A stretch of 64,000 nucleotides of DNA from Notolepis coatsorum (lineage: Eukaryota > Chordata > Actinopteri > Aulopiformes > Paralepididae), in assembly GCA_963971535.1 (NCBI GenBank), contig OZ020589.1, positions 57,431,976 through 57,495,975 on the forward strand. Reading direction: 5' to 3'. The position numbers and the translations under genes were made by a program. Every line of letters begins with the position of its first letter. Position 1 is the stretch's first letter. The notes below the pieces were generated by a model. That model did not search any database. It saw only the letters and a program-made list of their open reading frames with translations, and was not told where the DNA came from. Below are positions 43,761 to 54,578 of the stretch, piece after piece.

Positions 43761-43843
43761 ACAGCGGTAGCGAGTTAGGCGATAGTAGGTCTAACGCGAT
43801 TGGGCGCTGAGAGAAGCAGATAGTAAAAGTAGATAGTAAAATT

Positions 43844-44055
43844 ATGTCCGACCCTACCGACCAGGCTACCCCGCCAGTAGAGACCCTAGTGGGTTCTAAC
43901 GTAACTGACCAAGCTCACGGTGGGGACCAGGAGGGACCTGACATGACTTTACCCCCCGCCAAGACCGAAGAAGTAGTCCCCGGAGAGCTCCAGGATAAAG
44001 AAAGCCCTCCAGGGATGGAACCGACCCACCACAAGAAGGGACGCGCACCCCGGAG
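43844..44055 (+). pseudogene. BEL gag N-terminal segment in shifted frame
   Basis: The frame from the ATG at 43844 (MSDPTDQATPPVETLVGSNV) gives a Pro/Glu-rich N-terminus, but the main polyprotein frame from about 44035 on is two bases out of phase. One indel near 44030 would explain this. The true gag start is probably 43844. Confidence 0.55.
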
Positions 44056-47000
44056 ATGGATCTCCTCGATACGCCACAGGAGAACGGATCTCCAACGAGT
44101 ACTACCAGGAGCAGATCACCTCAACCAGCATCTTCCCCCAGCGAGGCGGACAAGATGCTGGCGCAGGCCTTCATCGCCAGCCTGGCAGCCTCAACCGAGC
44201 GCGATCGACTCCAAGCACAGACGCTTAGCGAGCGCGAACATTCTTCCATGGAAAGAGAACGCCTTCAAGCGCAGCAACGGAGTGACGAAGACCGCATACG
44301 CCTAGAGATTAGACGCCTCCAGACGGAAGAGAATATGGGAAGAGACCGTGCCGAAGCCCAGCGCGCCGCCGCCGAAGCCCAGCGCGCCGCCGCCGGTGCC
44401 CAACGAGAAGCAGAGCGCGACCTCGCTCTCACCAAGCGCGAAGCCGCACGGGGCTCCAGGGCCTCGTCAAGACAAGGGTCAAGGGCACCCTCCCCTACCC
44501 GATCAAGCGACCCTGAGCCCGACCACCAGAGAGAGCCTATACCCCTCTCCGAACCCTTTCCCCGACCGGTCCAAGCGAGACCCAGCTACAGGGAAGAACC
44601 GGTCTATACCGCGGAGAGGCTAAATAGACGACTACAGGATCTAGATGACCTGCCAGAGGAAGAAGAAGAGGGAGAGGAGGAGAGTCAAGCCCAACAGCAT
44701 CACAGTACTCCACAGGACCAGGAGGTCCAGTACAGCCCAGACTTTACCCCCGCGGCTCTGCGCTACAGACCCCCGATTCAATTCACGGGTGAGCTTGACG
44801 CACGACCAGCCCCGAGGAACAGCACCTGGGTACGCGGGCCTTGGTACCCAGCAGGTACCAGCCCACCACGACACGTAAGAGGAGACTCGCCTAGGAGGCC
44901 TCTCCTCCAACGCTCACCGATGTGCCAGCCATCCATGGCATCGTACCTTGGCACACCGACGTTCCCGGACTTCACACACGAGAACAGAGCACAGTACACA
45001 GAGCTACGAATGTGCTTAGAGACAATGATGTCCGATGTAGCTGATGAACCGTACAAATATGCTATCCTACTCAAGCACCTCAAGGTGCCCCGAGCGCACA
45101 ATATAGCGCTGGCATATTCCACCTCTACTACCCCATACACCGCGGCTCTAGCAGCACTCGACCAAAGATATGGACGCATATGGGACTACGTAATACAAGA
45201 GATAAGGAATATTGACTGTCTACCCCCAGCCACAGACAATCGTTCACTAGATGACCTGTATATCAAGGTACAATCCCTGGTAGGGATGCTGGGGGCGCAA
45301 AAGGAAAAGGGTATGTACGAACTGCACGCAAACTCTAATGTCGAGAGGATTTTAGAGAAGCTTCCGCCCGCCCGACAAGAGCGCTTCAGGCGGCAAAGAG
45401 ACCACCGTGATCCTAACGGTCCCGAGCCATCCCTCCTAGACCTAGCCGACTTCCTGGCGAGAGAAGTCAACAGCCTACGGTTGGATACGTTCGTGCGGAG
45501 CACACCAAGCTCCAGAGAGGGACCTAGGAGAGCAAACGATGGCCGCAGACTGGTGACCGTCATGCAACAAGCAGAATCAGTACCGAGCAACAAGAACCAC
45601 AGTACCCCCTCGATGAAAGAGAAGTGGAAGATGGTGTGCCAGTACTGCGAAAAGGAACACTGGCTGTCACACTGTGACACGTTCAAGAAGATGACCGCCG
45701 ACGAGGTGAGTCAATGGATAAAGTCCAACCGACGCTGTTACCGATGTGCGCGCAGTCACATGGCAGCCGATTGCCGCTTAAAGAAGAGGTGTAGTCGGTG
45801 TGACGGAGCCCACTTGGACGTCCTACATGACAGTAACAGAAGAAAGCCTGCACCCTCAAGCAGCACAAAGGCAAGTGTTATGTACATTGACCCCGCCAGC
45901 AGCGGGGGCGCCCGGGTGCTCTTGAAGGTGGTCCGCGTAAGATTGAGTTACCAAGACAAGGTCATGGACACCTACGCCGTCCTTGACGACGGGTCAGAGA
46001 AGAACCTTCTCCTCGCGTCCGCTGCGGCCCAGCTGGGGCTGCGGGGGAGCAAAGAAACGATGACGATTCGGACAATAAGAAGAGACCTAAAGACGATAAA
46101 GGGCGAGAATGTCTCCTTCACTATCGCAGCAAGCGGGCAGCCAGAGAGACGGTATAGGATCACTAACGCTTTCACCAGCCAAGACATAGGCCTGTCGCAG
46201 TACACCTACCCCATCGCCAAGCTGATGGATAAATATGTGCACCTGCGTCAACTACCTATACCGCTCATAGACGGTGCCACCCCGACCCTGCTGATAGGAT
46301 CCGACCATGCACACCTCATCGTCCCGATGGACCAGGTCCACACTGGGCCCAGAGGCTGTCCTGCAGCAGTCGAGACCCGCCTAGGATGGACACTACAAGG
46401 CCCCCTCGCTAGGTCTCCTAACCGAACAGCAGCCACTAGCTGCCTCCACTCCAGAGTGACAGAAGAAGACACCACCCTCCTACAGCATGTCGAGAGGCTA
46501 TGGACACTAGAGACAATGCCCTTTAAGAATGAAAAGAAAGACATTCGTTCCAAGGAAGACATTTATGCTATAGCCCTCCTCGAGCGGGGGACAAAGAGAG
46601 TCAAAGTCAACGGAGTGATGAGATACGCAACTCCACTCCTGAGGCGAGAGGGTATGCCTACCTTCCACACCCCAAAAGAAGCGACGGAGCGGTATCTATT
46701 GAACACAGAGCGGCGCCTAGCCAGAGACCCCGCTCAAGAGACTGTGTACCGCGCTGAGATTGACAAGCTAATCACAGCGGGACACATAAAGAAAATTGAC
46801 ATTAAAGAGGCCGATCAGACGAACGAATCATGGTACGTGCCGCACCACAAAGTCCACCACAACGGCAAGGATCGTATTGTGTTTAACTGCAGCTACCAGA
46901 TCGGATCACAAAATCTGAATAAAGAGCTCTTGCCCGGCCCAACACTCGGCCCCTCTCTACTAGGCGTGTTACTACGTTTCCGCCAAGACAAGGTGGCCAT

Positions 47001-49836
47001 CAGCGGCGACATCAAAGGGATGTTCCTGCAGGTGCGACTAGTGGAGGAGGACAAGCCCCTGCTGCGGTTCTTATGGAAAGAGAGGATCGGGGACGAGCAA
47101 CCATCCATCTATCAATGGGAAGTCCTCCCTTTCGGAACCACATGCAGCCCATGCTGTGCTAAGTTTGCACTGCAAAAACACGTCGCAGAGGACCCAGCAG
47201 CTGATGAAGAGGTCCGACAAAGTGTAGGAAATAGTTTCTACGTGGACAACTGTCTGCAAAGTGTCTCGACGCCAGAAGAAGCCGAGGCCCTCCTACTCAA
47301 GCTCCGCGCCTCCCTGATCAAAGGCGGCTTTGATCTCCGGCAGTGGGCCAGCAGCGACCCTCAAGTATTGCGCAGCCTCTCCCCCGAGGACAAGGCAGCA
47401 AGCAGCGAGACCTGGATGGCGACCATCCCAGGAGAAGCCCAAGAAATGACATTAGGACTAGTCTGGCGCTTCAAAACAGACTCGCTCCATTATAAACACA
47501 CACCCCTGACCAAGGAGCAGGGAAGGTCGACTGCACTACTGACCACAAGACGTGTATACAGAACACTCGCCAGACAATATGACCCGTTGGGATGTATTCT
47601 ACCTTACACCACCAGGGCAAAGATGATTGTAAGAGCGTTATGGGACAAGGACCAGGGCTGGGACGACCCCATACCCGAACACCTTGCCTCCACATGGAGA
47701 GAGTGGGAGACAGAACTCAGCTCACTCCCCGGTGTCAACATACGCCGCAGCTACTTCCCACCCACAGTGAGGCCGGAGACGTGCCAGATGGACCTGCACG
47801 TCTTCAGCGACGCCTCCGAAGTAGCCTACGGTTCGGTGGCCTACTTGCGTGCCCGAGAGGAGGGAGGAGAAATACATACTGCCTTCATCCTGGCTCGCTC
47901 AAGAATAGCCCCCCGCAAGCAACAATCTATCCCGCGTCTAGAGCTCTGCTCAGCCCTAGCAGGAGCGCAACTCGCCACGTTAATCCAACGTGAACTCACC
48001 ATCCCGGTGCAAAGAACAATCTTGTGGTCAGACTCCATGACCGTACTCACATGGATCCAGTCTGATTCGTGTAGATACAAGGTCTTCGTGGGAGTCAGAA
48101 TCACAGAGATCCAAGATTTAACAGAAGCAGCAAGCTGGAGGTATGTGGACACAAAACACAACCCAGCTGACGTCATCACCCGGGGAATGTCCCTGGATGA
48201 CCTCACCCGTCACAATCTATATAGTGACGGGCCCGAGTTCCTCAAGCTCCCGGAAGAAGAGTGGCCTACACCCACCCCACGGGAGGCGAGTGAAGAGGAG
48301 GCAGAGAACAAGAAATCTATGTTCTGTGGGTTGACACACACACTCGTCCCCACAGACCCCAACATAGACGACTGCCTCACCCTTGAGAGTGCGCAGCTAA
48401 AGACATTCCTGTGGCACCACCCAGAGGTTCAGCCCACTACTGACATTACTGCAGCTAACTACGAAGAAGCAGAACTTCTTCTGCTACAGCGAGCCCAGAG
48501 AGACTCGTTCCCCGACGAGCTAGACTGTCTAAAGGGATCAAAGCCAGTCCCGTCAGACAGCAGATTGCTCCACTTAGCCCCTGAGAGAGACGCCCATAAT
48601 CTCATCAGAGTGGGTGGTCGTCTGAGGAGAGCCCCAGACTTACCGGATGACGTCAAGTACCCGATAGTCTTAAACAGCCGACACAAGGTCACAGAGCTTA
48701 TCATAAAGAAATACGACGAGGACGTGCACCACGCCGGGGCAGAGAGAGTCTTCGCGGAGATCAGACGTCGTTATTGGATACTGCAAGGGAGAGAAGCAGT
48801 ACGACGCTTCCAGCGGACTTGTCTAGACTGTCGTAAATGGCGAGCACAGCCCAGTATACCCCGGATGGCTGACCTACCCCCCTGTCGCCTCCGACTCAGC
48901 GACAAGCCTTTTCACTCCACCGGTATGGACTGTTTCGGCCCGCTGTATGTAAAGAAAGGAAGAGGGACCGAGAAGCGGTGGGGTATTGTATTCAAATGCA
49001 TGACCACCCGAGCGATACACATAGAACTCCTTCCAACCATGAGCACAGACTCATTCCTTATGACCTTCCGAAGATTCACATTGCGGAAAGGGAAACCGTC
49101 TATATTATTGTCTGATCACGGGACAAACTTCAAAGGCGGAGAAAGAGAGCTGAGAGAGAGCTTCCAAGCTATGGGCCCAGAACTTAAGACCCACCTCGCT
49201 CCATACCAGATTGATTTCCAGTTTAATCCCCCGAATGCACCTCACTTCGGTGGAACTTGGGAACGAGAAGTACGTTCAATAAAGACAGCCCTGTACGCCG
49301 TGCTTGGGGCCCAGACCGTGGCGGAGGAAGTCCTAACGACAGTCCTCACGGAGATCGAGGGAGTATTGAACTCAAAGCCCCTCGGTTACGTCTCAAGTGA
49401 TGTAGCAGATGTCGACCCAGTCACCCCCAACACTCTCTTGATGGGGCGGCTGGACCCCGCGCTACCACAGACAGTGTACAGGCCTGAATAAGCGAACGGC
49501 CGAAGAATGTGGAGGTACAGTCAAGTATTGGCTGACAAGTTTTGGAACAGTTTCCTACTCCACTATCTACCGTCTCTACAGACCCGCCAGAAATGGGTGA
49601 AAGAAAGAGACAATTTGACAGAAGGAACAGTCGTCATGATTATCGACCAGTCACTACCCCGAGCTATGTGGCCGGCCGGCCGCGTAAGCAAAGTGATCAC
49701 TGGTGCCGACGGAAAGGTCAGAGCGGCAGAAGTGCTCGTCCAAGGGCGGATATACACCCGGCCCGTGGCGAGGCTAATAGAGTTGCCAAGGCTCCCCGAC
49801 ACTATTGATGACGACCATGACCCCCTGACTTTGTGA
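44056..49836 (+). pseudogene. BEL/Pao gag-protease-RT-RNase H-integrase polyprotein
   Basis: 1811 codons from 44056 end at a TAA (49489-49491); the same frame continues from 49492 to 49836, so only one stop interrupts the protein. Order: charged Arg/Glu-rich coiled region (residues 40-210), gag DUF1759-like region (about 295-480), zinc knuckles CQYCEKEHWLSHC and CYRCARSHMAADC (about 528-580), protease VLDDGSEKNLLL (about 640), RT with VFNCSYQ, GDIKGMFLQVRL and active-site box FYVDNCLQS (about 1060), RNase H FSDASEVAYGSVAYL (about 1249), integrase HHCC (about 1555-1592) and D-D-E in MDCFGP (about 1625), SDHGTNF (about 1686) and GGTWERE (about 1735). The C-terminal DUF5641-like tail follows the stop. 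YVDN instead of YVDD is notable. Confidence 0.9.
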
Positions 49837-49929
49837 ACTGCCCTACCCTCACAACAGACATTGAGTAGTGGACAGTGCGGTTAATCTGTCTCTGCTTATC
49901 TAATTAGGTGGGACTAATTAGGAGGCGGC

Positions 49930-51254
49930 TGTTACGAAGGATCAGATTAAACCGAATATATATATTTATTGATTGATATATATTGCATAATATTTGTATA
50001 TCGTTTGATATCCCTTGTGTATTCCTTGTACATATACACGGAATATCCCTTTAGCCTAGTACAGACCATAATATTTCGTCCTCCTATTGGACAGCGGTCC
50101 CTTGGGCACCATTGCCATACCTCCAAGGTCTGGTTCAAAGTCACCGCCAAAGACTTGCCTGGACATGAACGGTTCTGCGCAAGGATATGAGACAGGAATA
50201 AAGCTGGTACTAGTTTGTTCACCTAACGTATAAATACGGCGCAGGTGAAATACAGAAGTAGAGTTACCCAATAAGTTGAAGCCTCACCCACGATACAACG
50301 TGCGGTGAAGTATGGCCTGTTTGGCCCCAAATAGAGCATTGAGACCGCGTGCGAATTAATAACTGAAGTATCAGAGTTTAACGCTGTACCGTCGAGTTCG
50401 ACCTATTCTATTAATTCAGTAATAGTCTATTTATGTATAGTGTATCGTGCGGCTACCGTTCTACAGTGACCAGCATCACCAACGTTTCCTCGTACCAGCT
50501 AGTGTGCTTATCCAGGCTGGGCTGCTTACCCTGGCGCTTTCACCCGAGGAGCCCTAGACGAGGACCGTGTGGATCATGTACACTGGATAACCTACCGACG
50601 ACTGCATAGCCCTTTTCGGCAAGATTATATTTGCTTTTGGTCCTGTAATTGATGGAGCGGAGACTCGCCTACACCCACAATTGTGTGGGATTTACCCTGT
50701 GAGGAGCCACGTCGAGCCCGCCTCTCAGAAGCCTGAGGCCGGCTAGCTTTCTTCCATGCGGAGCTGCATGCTACGGAGAACAGCTGTATTCGTCTGCGAT
50801 CAAGAGATTATTGCACCGTCTCCTGTACTTGGAGTCTCTCTATTCATCGTTGACCCAGACTCTACTACCGACAAATCCTCTCCCCTTGCTGGCTTACGAC
50901 CGGAGGGACCCTACCAGTATCTCCCGCTATCTTACCAGAGTACCATAGATATAATTCCTAAGATTCAGGTTGTATTATTATCTCCTGCGTAATATGAGAA
51001 TGGACATACGTTATTGATTTGCCTACGCACATTCCTTTGCCTTATAAGCGCATCCAAAGTAAAGTATATTATGTACTATCGTTGCTGCTAATAAATACTT
51101 AAACCCAGTTTTGTGTGGAACCGAGTCATTGTGGGAAGTGTTCATCATAAGATACCTGTGTACTGTATGGCCAGTAGTAATGTACATAAGACAGTAGTGG
51201 TTTAATGATACCATACTTATTAATACAGTCAGGGAATTGTACCCCTCAGTTACA
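49930..51254 (+). repeat. 3' LTR of the BEL element
   Basis: 1325 bp, TGTTAC...GTTACA. AATAAA near 51090 with T-rich and TGTG-rich sequence after it. No second LTR exists in the window for dating. Confidence 0.78.
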
Positions 51255-51255
51255 A

Positions 51256-51459
51256 TGACCATGTCCGGTGTCTTATAGGGGGACACTGGGGCGGGGCCTG
51301 GTCAAGTGCATGGGTGCATTGTTTTTGTTAATGAAGTACAGTAAGTACTGGAGATGAGGATATATCTCGGTATGGCGAAGAGCGAGACGCTCAGCCAGTA
51401 CTCATATAACTAGGTTATAGTCATAACCTTTCGATTTACATTCACACACGCACGCACGC

Positions 51460-51544
<85 letters not shown>

Positions 51545-51672
51545 ACCACAGAGTCAAAAATCACAGCGGCCCACTCTAGACTCTAAACTGCACAGCAGTT
51601 CTCCACCATGGGTCCCCTGAAGCTGGCTATAGCTTTCTCTGAATGGACATAACAAAGAATTATGACATCATA
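51256..51672. repeat. Unit-2 copy of the DIRS end segment and CA array
   Basis: 51256-51430 matches 42125-42300 and 51443-51544 is a CA microsatellite. 51550-51670 matches 42417-42530. Confidence 0.88.
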
Positions 51673-52151
51673 CAGACGCAGCGCTCAAAAATCAAACCAA
51701 TTCTGCTGCTTGTCTGCTGCTTGTCTGCTGCTTGTTGCTGCTTGTGTGCCACTTAAGTCTACTCAGGTGTTAATTTTCCGGGGCTGTTGGCTGGGGGAAC
51801 AAAGGGAGGGTAGTTAACTTAAGTGCTTCCCCAGGGAGGGGGTCGGGGGCTACTGCCCTCAGACCCCCAAAATAATTTGTATATGGGCAGTCTGACTTGG
51901 GGTACTGACCATATATTAGTGTTGCAATGCATGATAAGTAAACAGTGAAAAAAGCTAAGAAATCCGATGGGGCTGGGACATTTAGGACGAATACAAATTT
52001 AAGATGAAAATCTGCCCAGCCTGTGGGAGGAAGTGGAGGTGTGAAATCTGGCCCGGTCAAGAACAATAGGAGTCACACAATCAGTTTGGAGTGCAGTGGT
52101 GGAGGAGTGGTAGAGGCGCATGAGTGGTTTGAGTTTTGAGTGCTGTATCTG
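51673..52151. mobile_element. TA-flanked MITE, copy 2
   Basis: Same ends as copy 1 (CAGACGCAGCGCTCAAAAAT ... TTTTGAGTGCTGTATCTG), flanked by TA (51671-51672, 52152-52153). The empty site GACATCATAGTAGCATTG is seen at 42531-42548, so it inserted after the tandem duplication or was present in only one copy. 479 bp. Confidence 0.88.
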
Positions 52152-52407
52152 TAGTAGCATTGCACAGTATAGTGGTACTGAGAACATGCAGCGGTACTAA
52201 GGGCTTTTGGAACGGTACAGAAAGAAGCATTTTGTATAAAAGTATTCTGTACTTCTTTATGACAACTAATAAATAAACGTGGTACTACAGCAAATCCAAT
52301 GCTTTTTAATGCAATATTACCTTTTGATCTTGATCTGTCTCTTTAAGAGTAACGTTGACAGCTGCGCCTTTCCACTGTTTTGTGTGACATTGTAGGAAAC
52401 GGACCTG

Positions 52408-53293
52408 CTCGCTTGTTGTTTGGTGCGCATCACAATGGGAAGTATATAGAAAAGAAGCAGTGCTCCAGTGAATGAATACTGAGAGAGCAGCGGTGAGATG
52501 CAGACCGTTATCGACCAGAGGGAAAAATGACAACGGTGCCACGCAAACTCGCCAAAAAAGCGGAGAAAAAAGGTGTGTATCAATATCCCATGTCTGTTAT
52601 GTTCACGAATGCCCCTAACACAAGCTGGAAAACAAGTCATCATAACACTGCACCCACAACAGAAATGATTTAATTCATACATGCCTATCATCTTATACAG
52701 AGAGATTTGGCCATTGTCCATTTACTGTTTCATATACAGTATATGGTATAAAGAGACAGCTGGAACTCTTATTTTATTTGTGAAACATAATATGCCATAT
52801 GCCATAGATTATATGCCATACATCTAGGGCAATCAGTCTCATTATCTCCACACACATATTTCACCAACTGAAAGGCTGTGGTGGATGTAACTTAGTTACC
52901 ACATAGGCTGACAGCAGGCTGAGTCCCAGAATATAATTCACATCCGTCAATGACAAGTATTTTATTTGAAATAATTTCCATCATTGTCCATTGAACTTCA
53001 TATTCAGGAAATGTTACAAATTTTTTAACACAAGAGGGCAATACTACACAGGTTCACTACTCAGAGCCTCCAGGAATCAGCTCTCTGGCCTCTGTTTACA
53101 GCATGGAAATTCCCTAGTAAACCTATTATCACTGATATACCTATGCACTAAAGAATTAGGAATTAATTTTGATCATTGTCCATTGAAATAAGCCCTGCAC
53201 CCTTTCATAATATCATGAACAGTTAGTCAAAGAGACTTATGGGAGGTGTCAAGGAACATCAAGTTTTAAAGATTTATTCCACCTAAATAGTGT
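52408..53293. other. No gene recognised
   Basis: Non-coding sequence without clear element ends. A weak AGTGT at its end (53289-53293) is the target duplication of the next element. Confidence 0.4.
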
Positions 53294-54026
53294 TGTGACG
53301 TACGTGGGTTGGTCATTATCATTATTACTGTATTTGGAAGACCATGTGAACATTAGATTAGTATCGTTTGTATGTGTGTGTGTGTGTGTGTGAACATGAG
53401 AGCTAATGATATCTCTTCTTCTCTTCCTGTCAGGTGCTGCCCATCCCTATACTGAAGGGTGCTGATTGCCTAATGAAGGACAGCTGATGGCAATCACATC
53501 AGGAGGGGCGGGTGCACAAGTAGCTGACAGCACACACACGTCGGGATTCCTTCCTTGTGTCATTTTCCAGTGACCTCAGTGTATGAGGTTGCCTTTGTTT
53601 GCCACTGCGTGGATATAGATATATGTGTGTATGTTCATATAATATGGATATGCAGTTAGCCCTAGTCCATAGACCTGATGGACTGATGATGGTGCCAGCC
53701 TGTTTCTGCACCTTGTGTATGAACCGTGTGCTCTCTGATGTTCACACGGCCACATAGTACAGTAGCCTCAAGGTTTGTCTATCTGGGTTGAGTTGCCTTA
53801 TATGTATGTCTTGTTTGTCCTCCCCTACCTTCTCCCCTGTGCACCATGGAGGAGGTTTAAACCCCTACCTACATTCAATATATAATTTACGATTTGGAAA
53901 ACGTCTTGTGTTGTGTCTTTTTTCACCTACACCTGGGACCTTGATTTTGAACATATTTACTGAGAGGGGCTGCTTTTGCTCATGTGCCGCCCTCCAGTTG
54001 TTATTATCAGACCTGCGTACATGACA
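53294..54026 (+). repeat. 5' LTR
   Basis: 733 bp, with a TG repeat near 53374-53391 and a TATA-like ATATATGTGTGT region near 53620. Direct partner of 57057-59098. Confidence 0.92.
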
Positions 54027-54041
54027 TGGGGGCTCGTTAAG
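54027..54041 (+). promoter_or_regulatory. Primer binding site, tRNA-Pro-like
   Basis: TGGGGGCTCGT directly after the LTR matches the complement of the 3' end of tRNA-Pro for 11 bases, then diverges. Confidence 0.75.
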
Positions 54042-54578
54042 TTTGCGCAATTGTATGGTTCCTTGTTGGTAAAATAACGGGGTGACTTGTCGATTGAAGC
54101 ATATCAGGTGTAATAAGATAGCGTTTTCTAAATTGGTAAGTTAGTGGGTTCCATTGTCCGTGCACAGTTGATTTGTGTAAACCATTGTTGTTGTGATGCT
54201 CTTAACCATTCTATTTTTCTGCCACATAGGTAACAGGGGGGGGTCACCTCCTTGGCTAGAGGGTGGGGGGCACGAGTCGTGATTCCGGTGGAGCGCGCAA
54301 TGAAATCGGTAAGCGACTGAAGATATGTGTAGCCTTTCATCCAGGTAGTGGAGTAGTTTATCTGGGATAGGCTAGAGTGACACAGGTGACTCCTAGTTGA
54401 GTGGTTAGGACCATTTGTTATTGTTTTCATTTAGTAGATGTGGTCAGTTGGATTGTTTTGGTTAAGAGGTATAAAAGCAGAATGTGTCTATTATTATTGT
54501 GCACGGTCATGGTTAATTAAGTGAGGACGTGATATATATATATATATATATATTTTTACGCACGCATAAAGACATAAT

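Larger units (their letters stand above)
42871..43817. mobile_element. Mutator-like element (copy E4), right end deleted
   Basis: The left end GCGTGAATACTTTCCCCAAG and the left flank GGACGGGAC are the same as in E3. The right arm is cut after CGCTGAGAGAAGC at 43817, where BEL sequence begins. The interior has a 42-bp array followed by a 73-bp array. Confidence 0.82.
43818..51254 (+). mobile_element. BEL/Pao LTR retrotransposon lacking its 5' LTR
   Basis: A gag-pol coding region (43844-49836) is followed by a purine-rich tract (AATTAGGAGGCGG) and a 1325-bp 3' LTR (49930-51254) starting TGTTACGAAGG and ending GTTACA. Right of it the DIRS-derived sequence ATGACCATGTCC resumes; its uninterrupted form is at 42125. 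No 5' LTR or primer binding site is present: coding-side sequence abuts the truncated Mutator-like element at 43817. Confidence 0.88.
42806..52407. repeat. Tandem duplication, unit 2 (expanded by insertions)
   Basis: Starts CTAGTTCCCTCTTTTTCGCA like unit 1 and ends GGACCTG at 52407. Extra material relative to unit 1 is the BEL element and the TA-flanked MITE copy 2. The stretch equivalent to 41800-42124 is missing. Confidence 0.78.
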
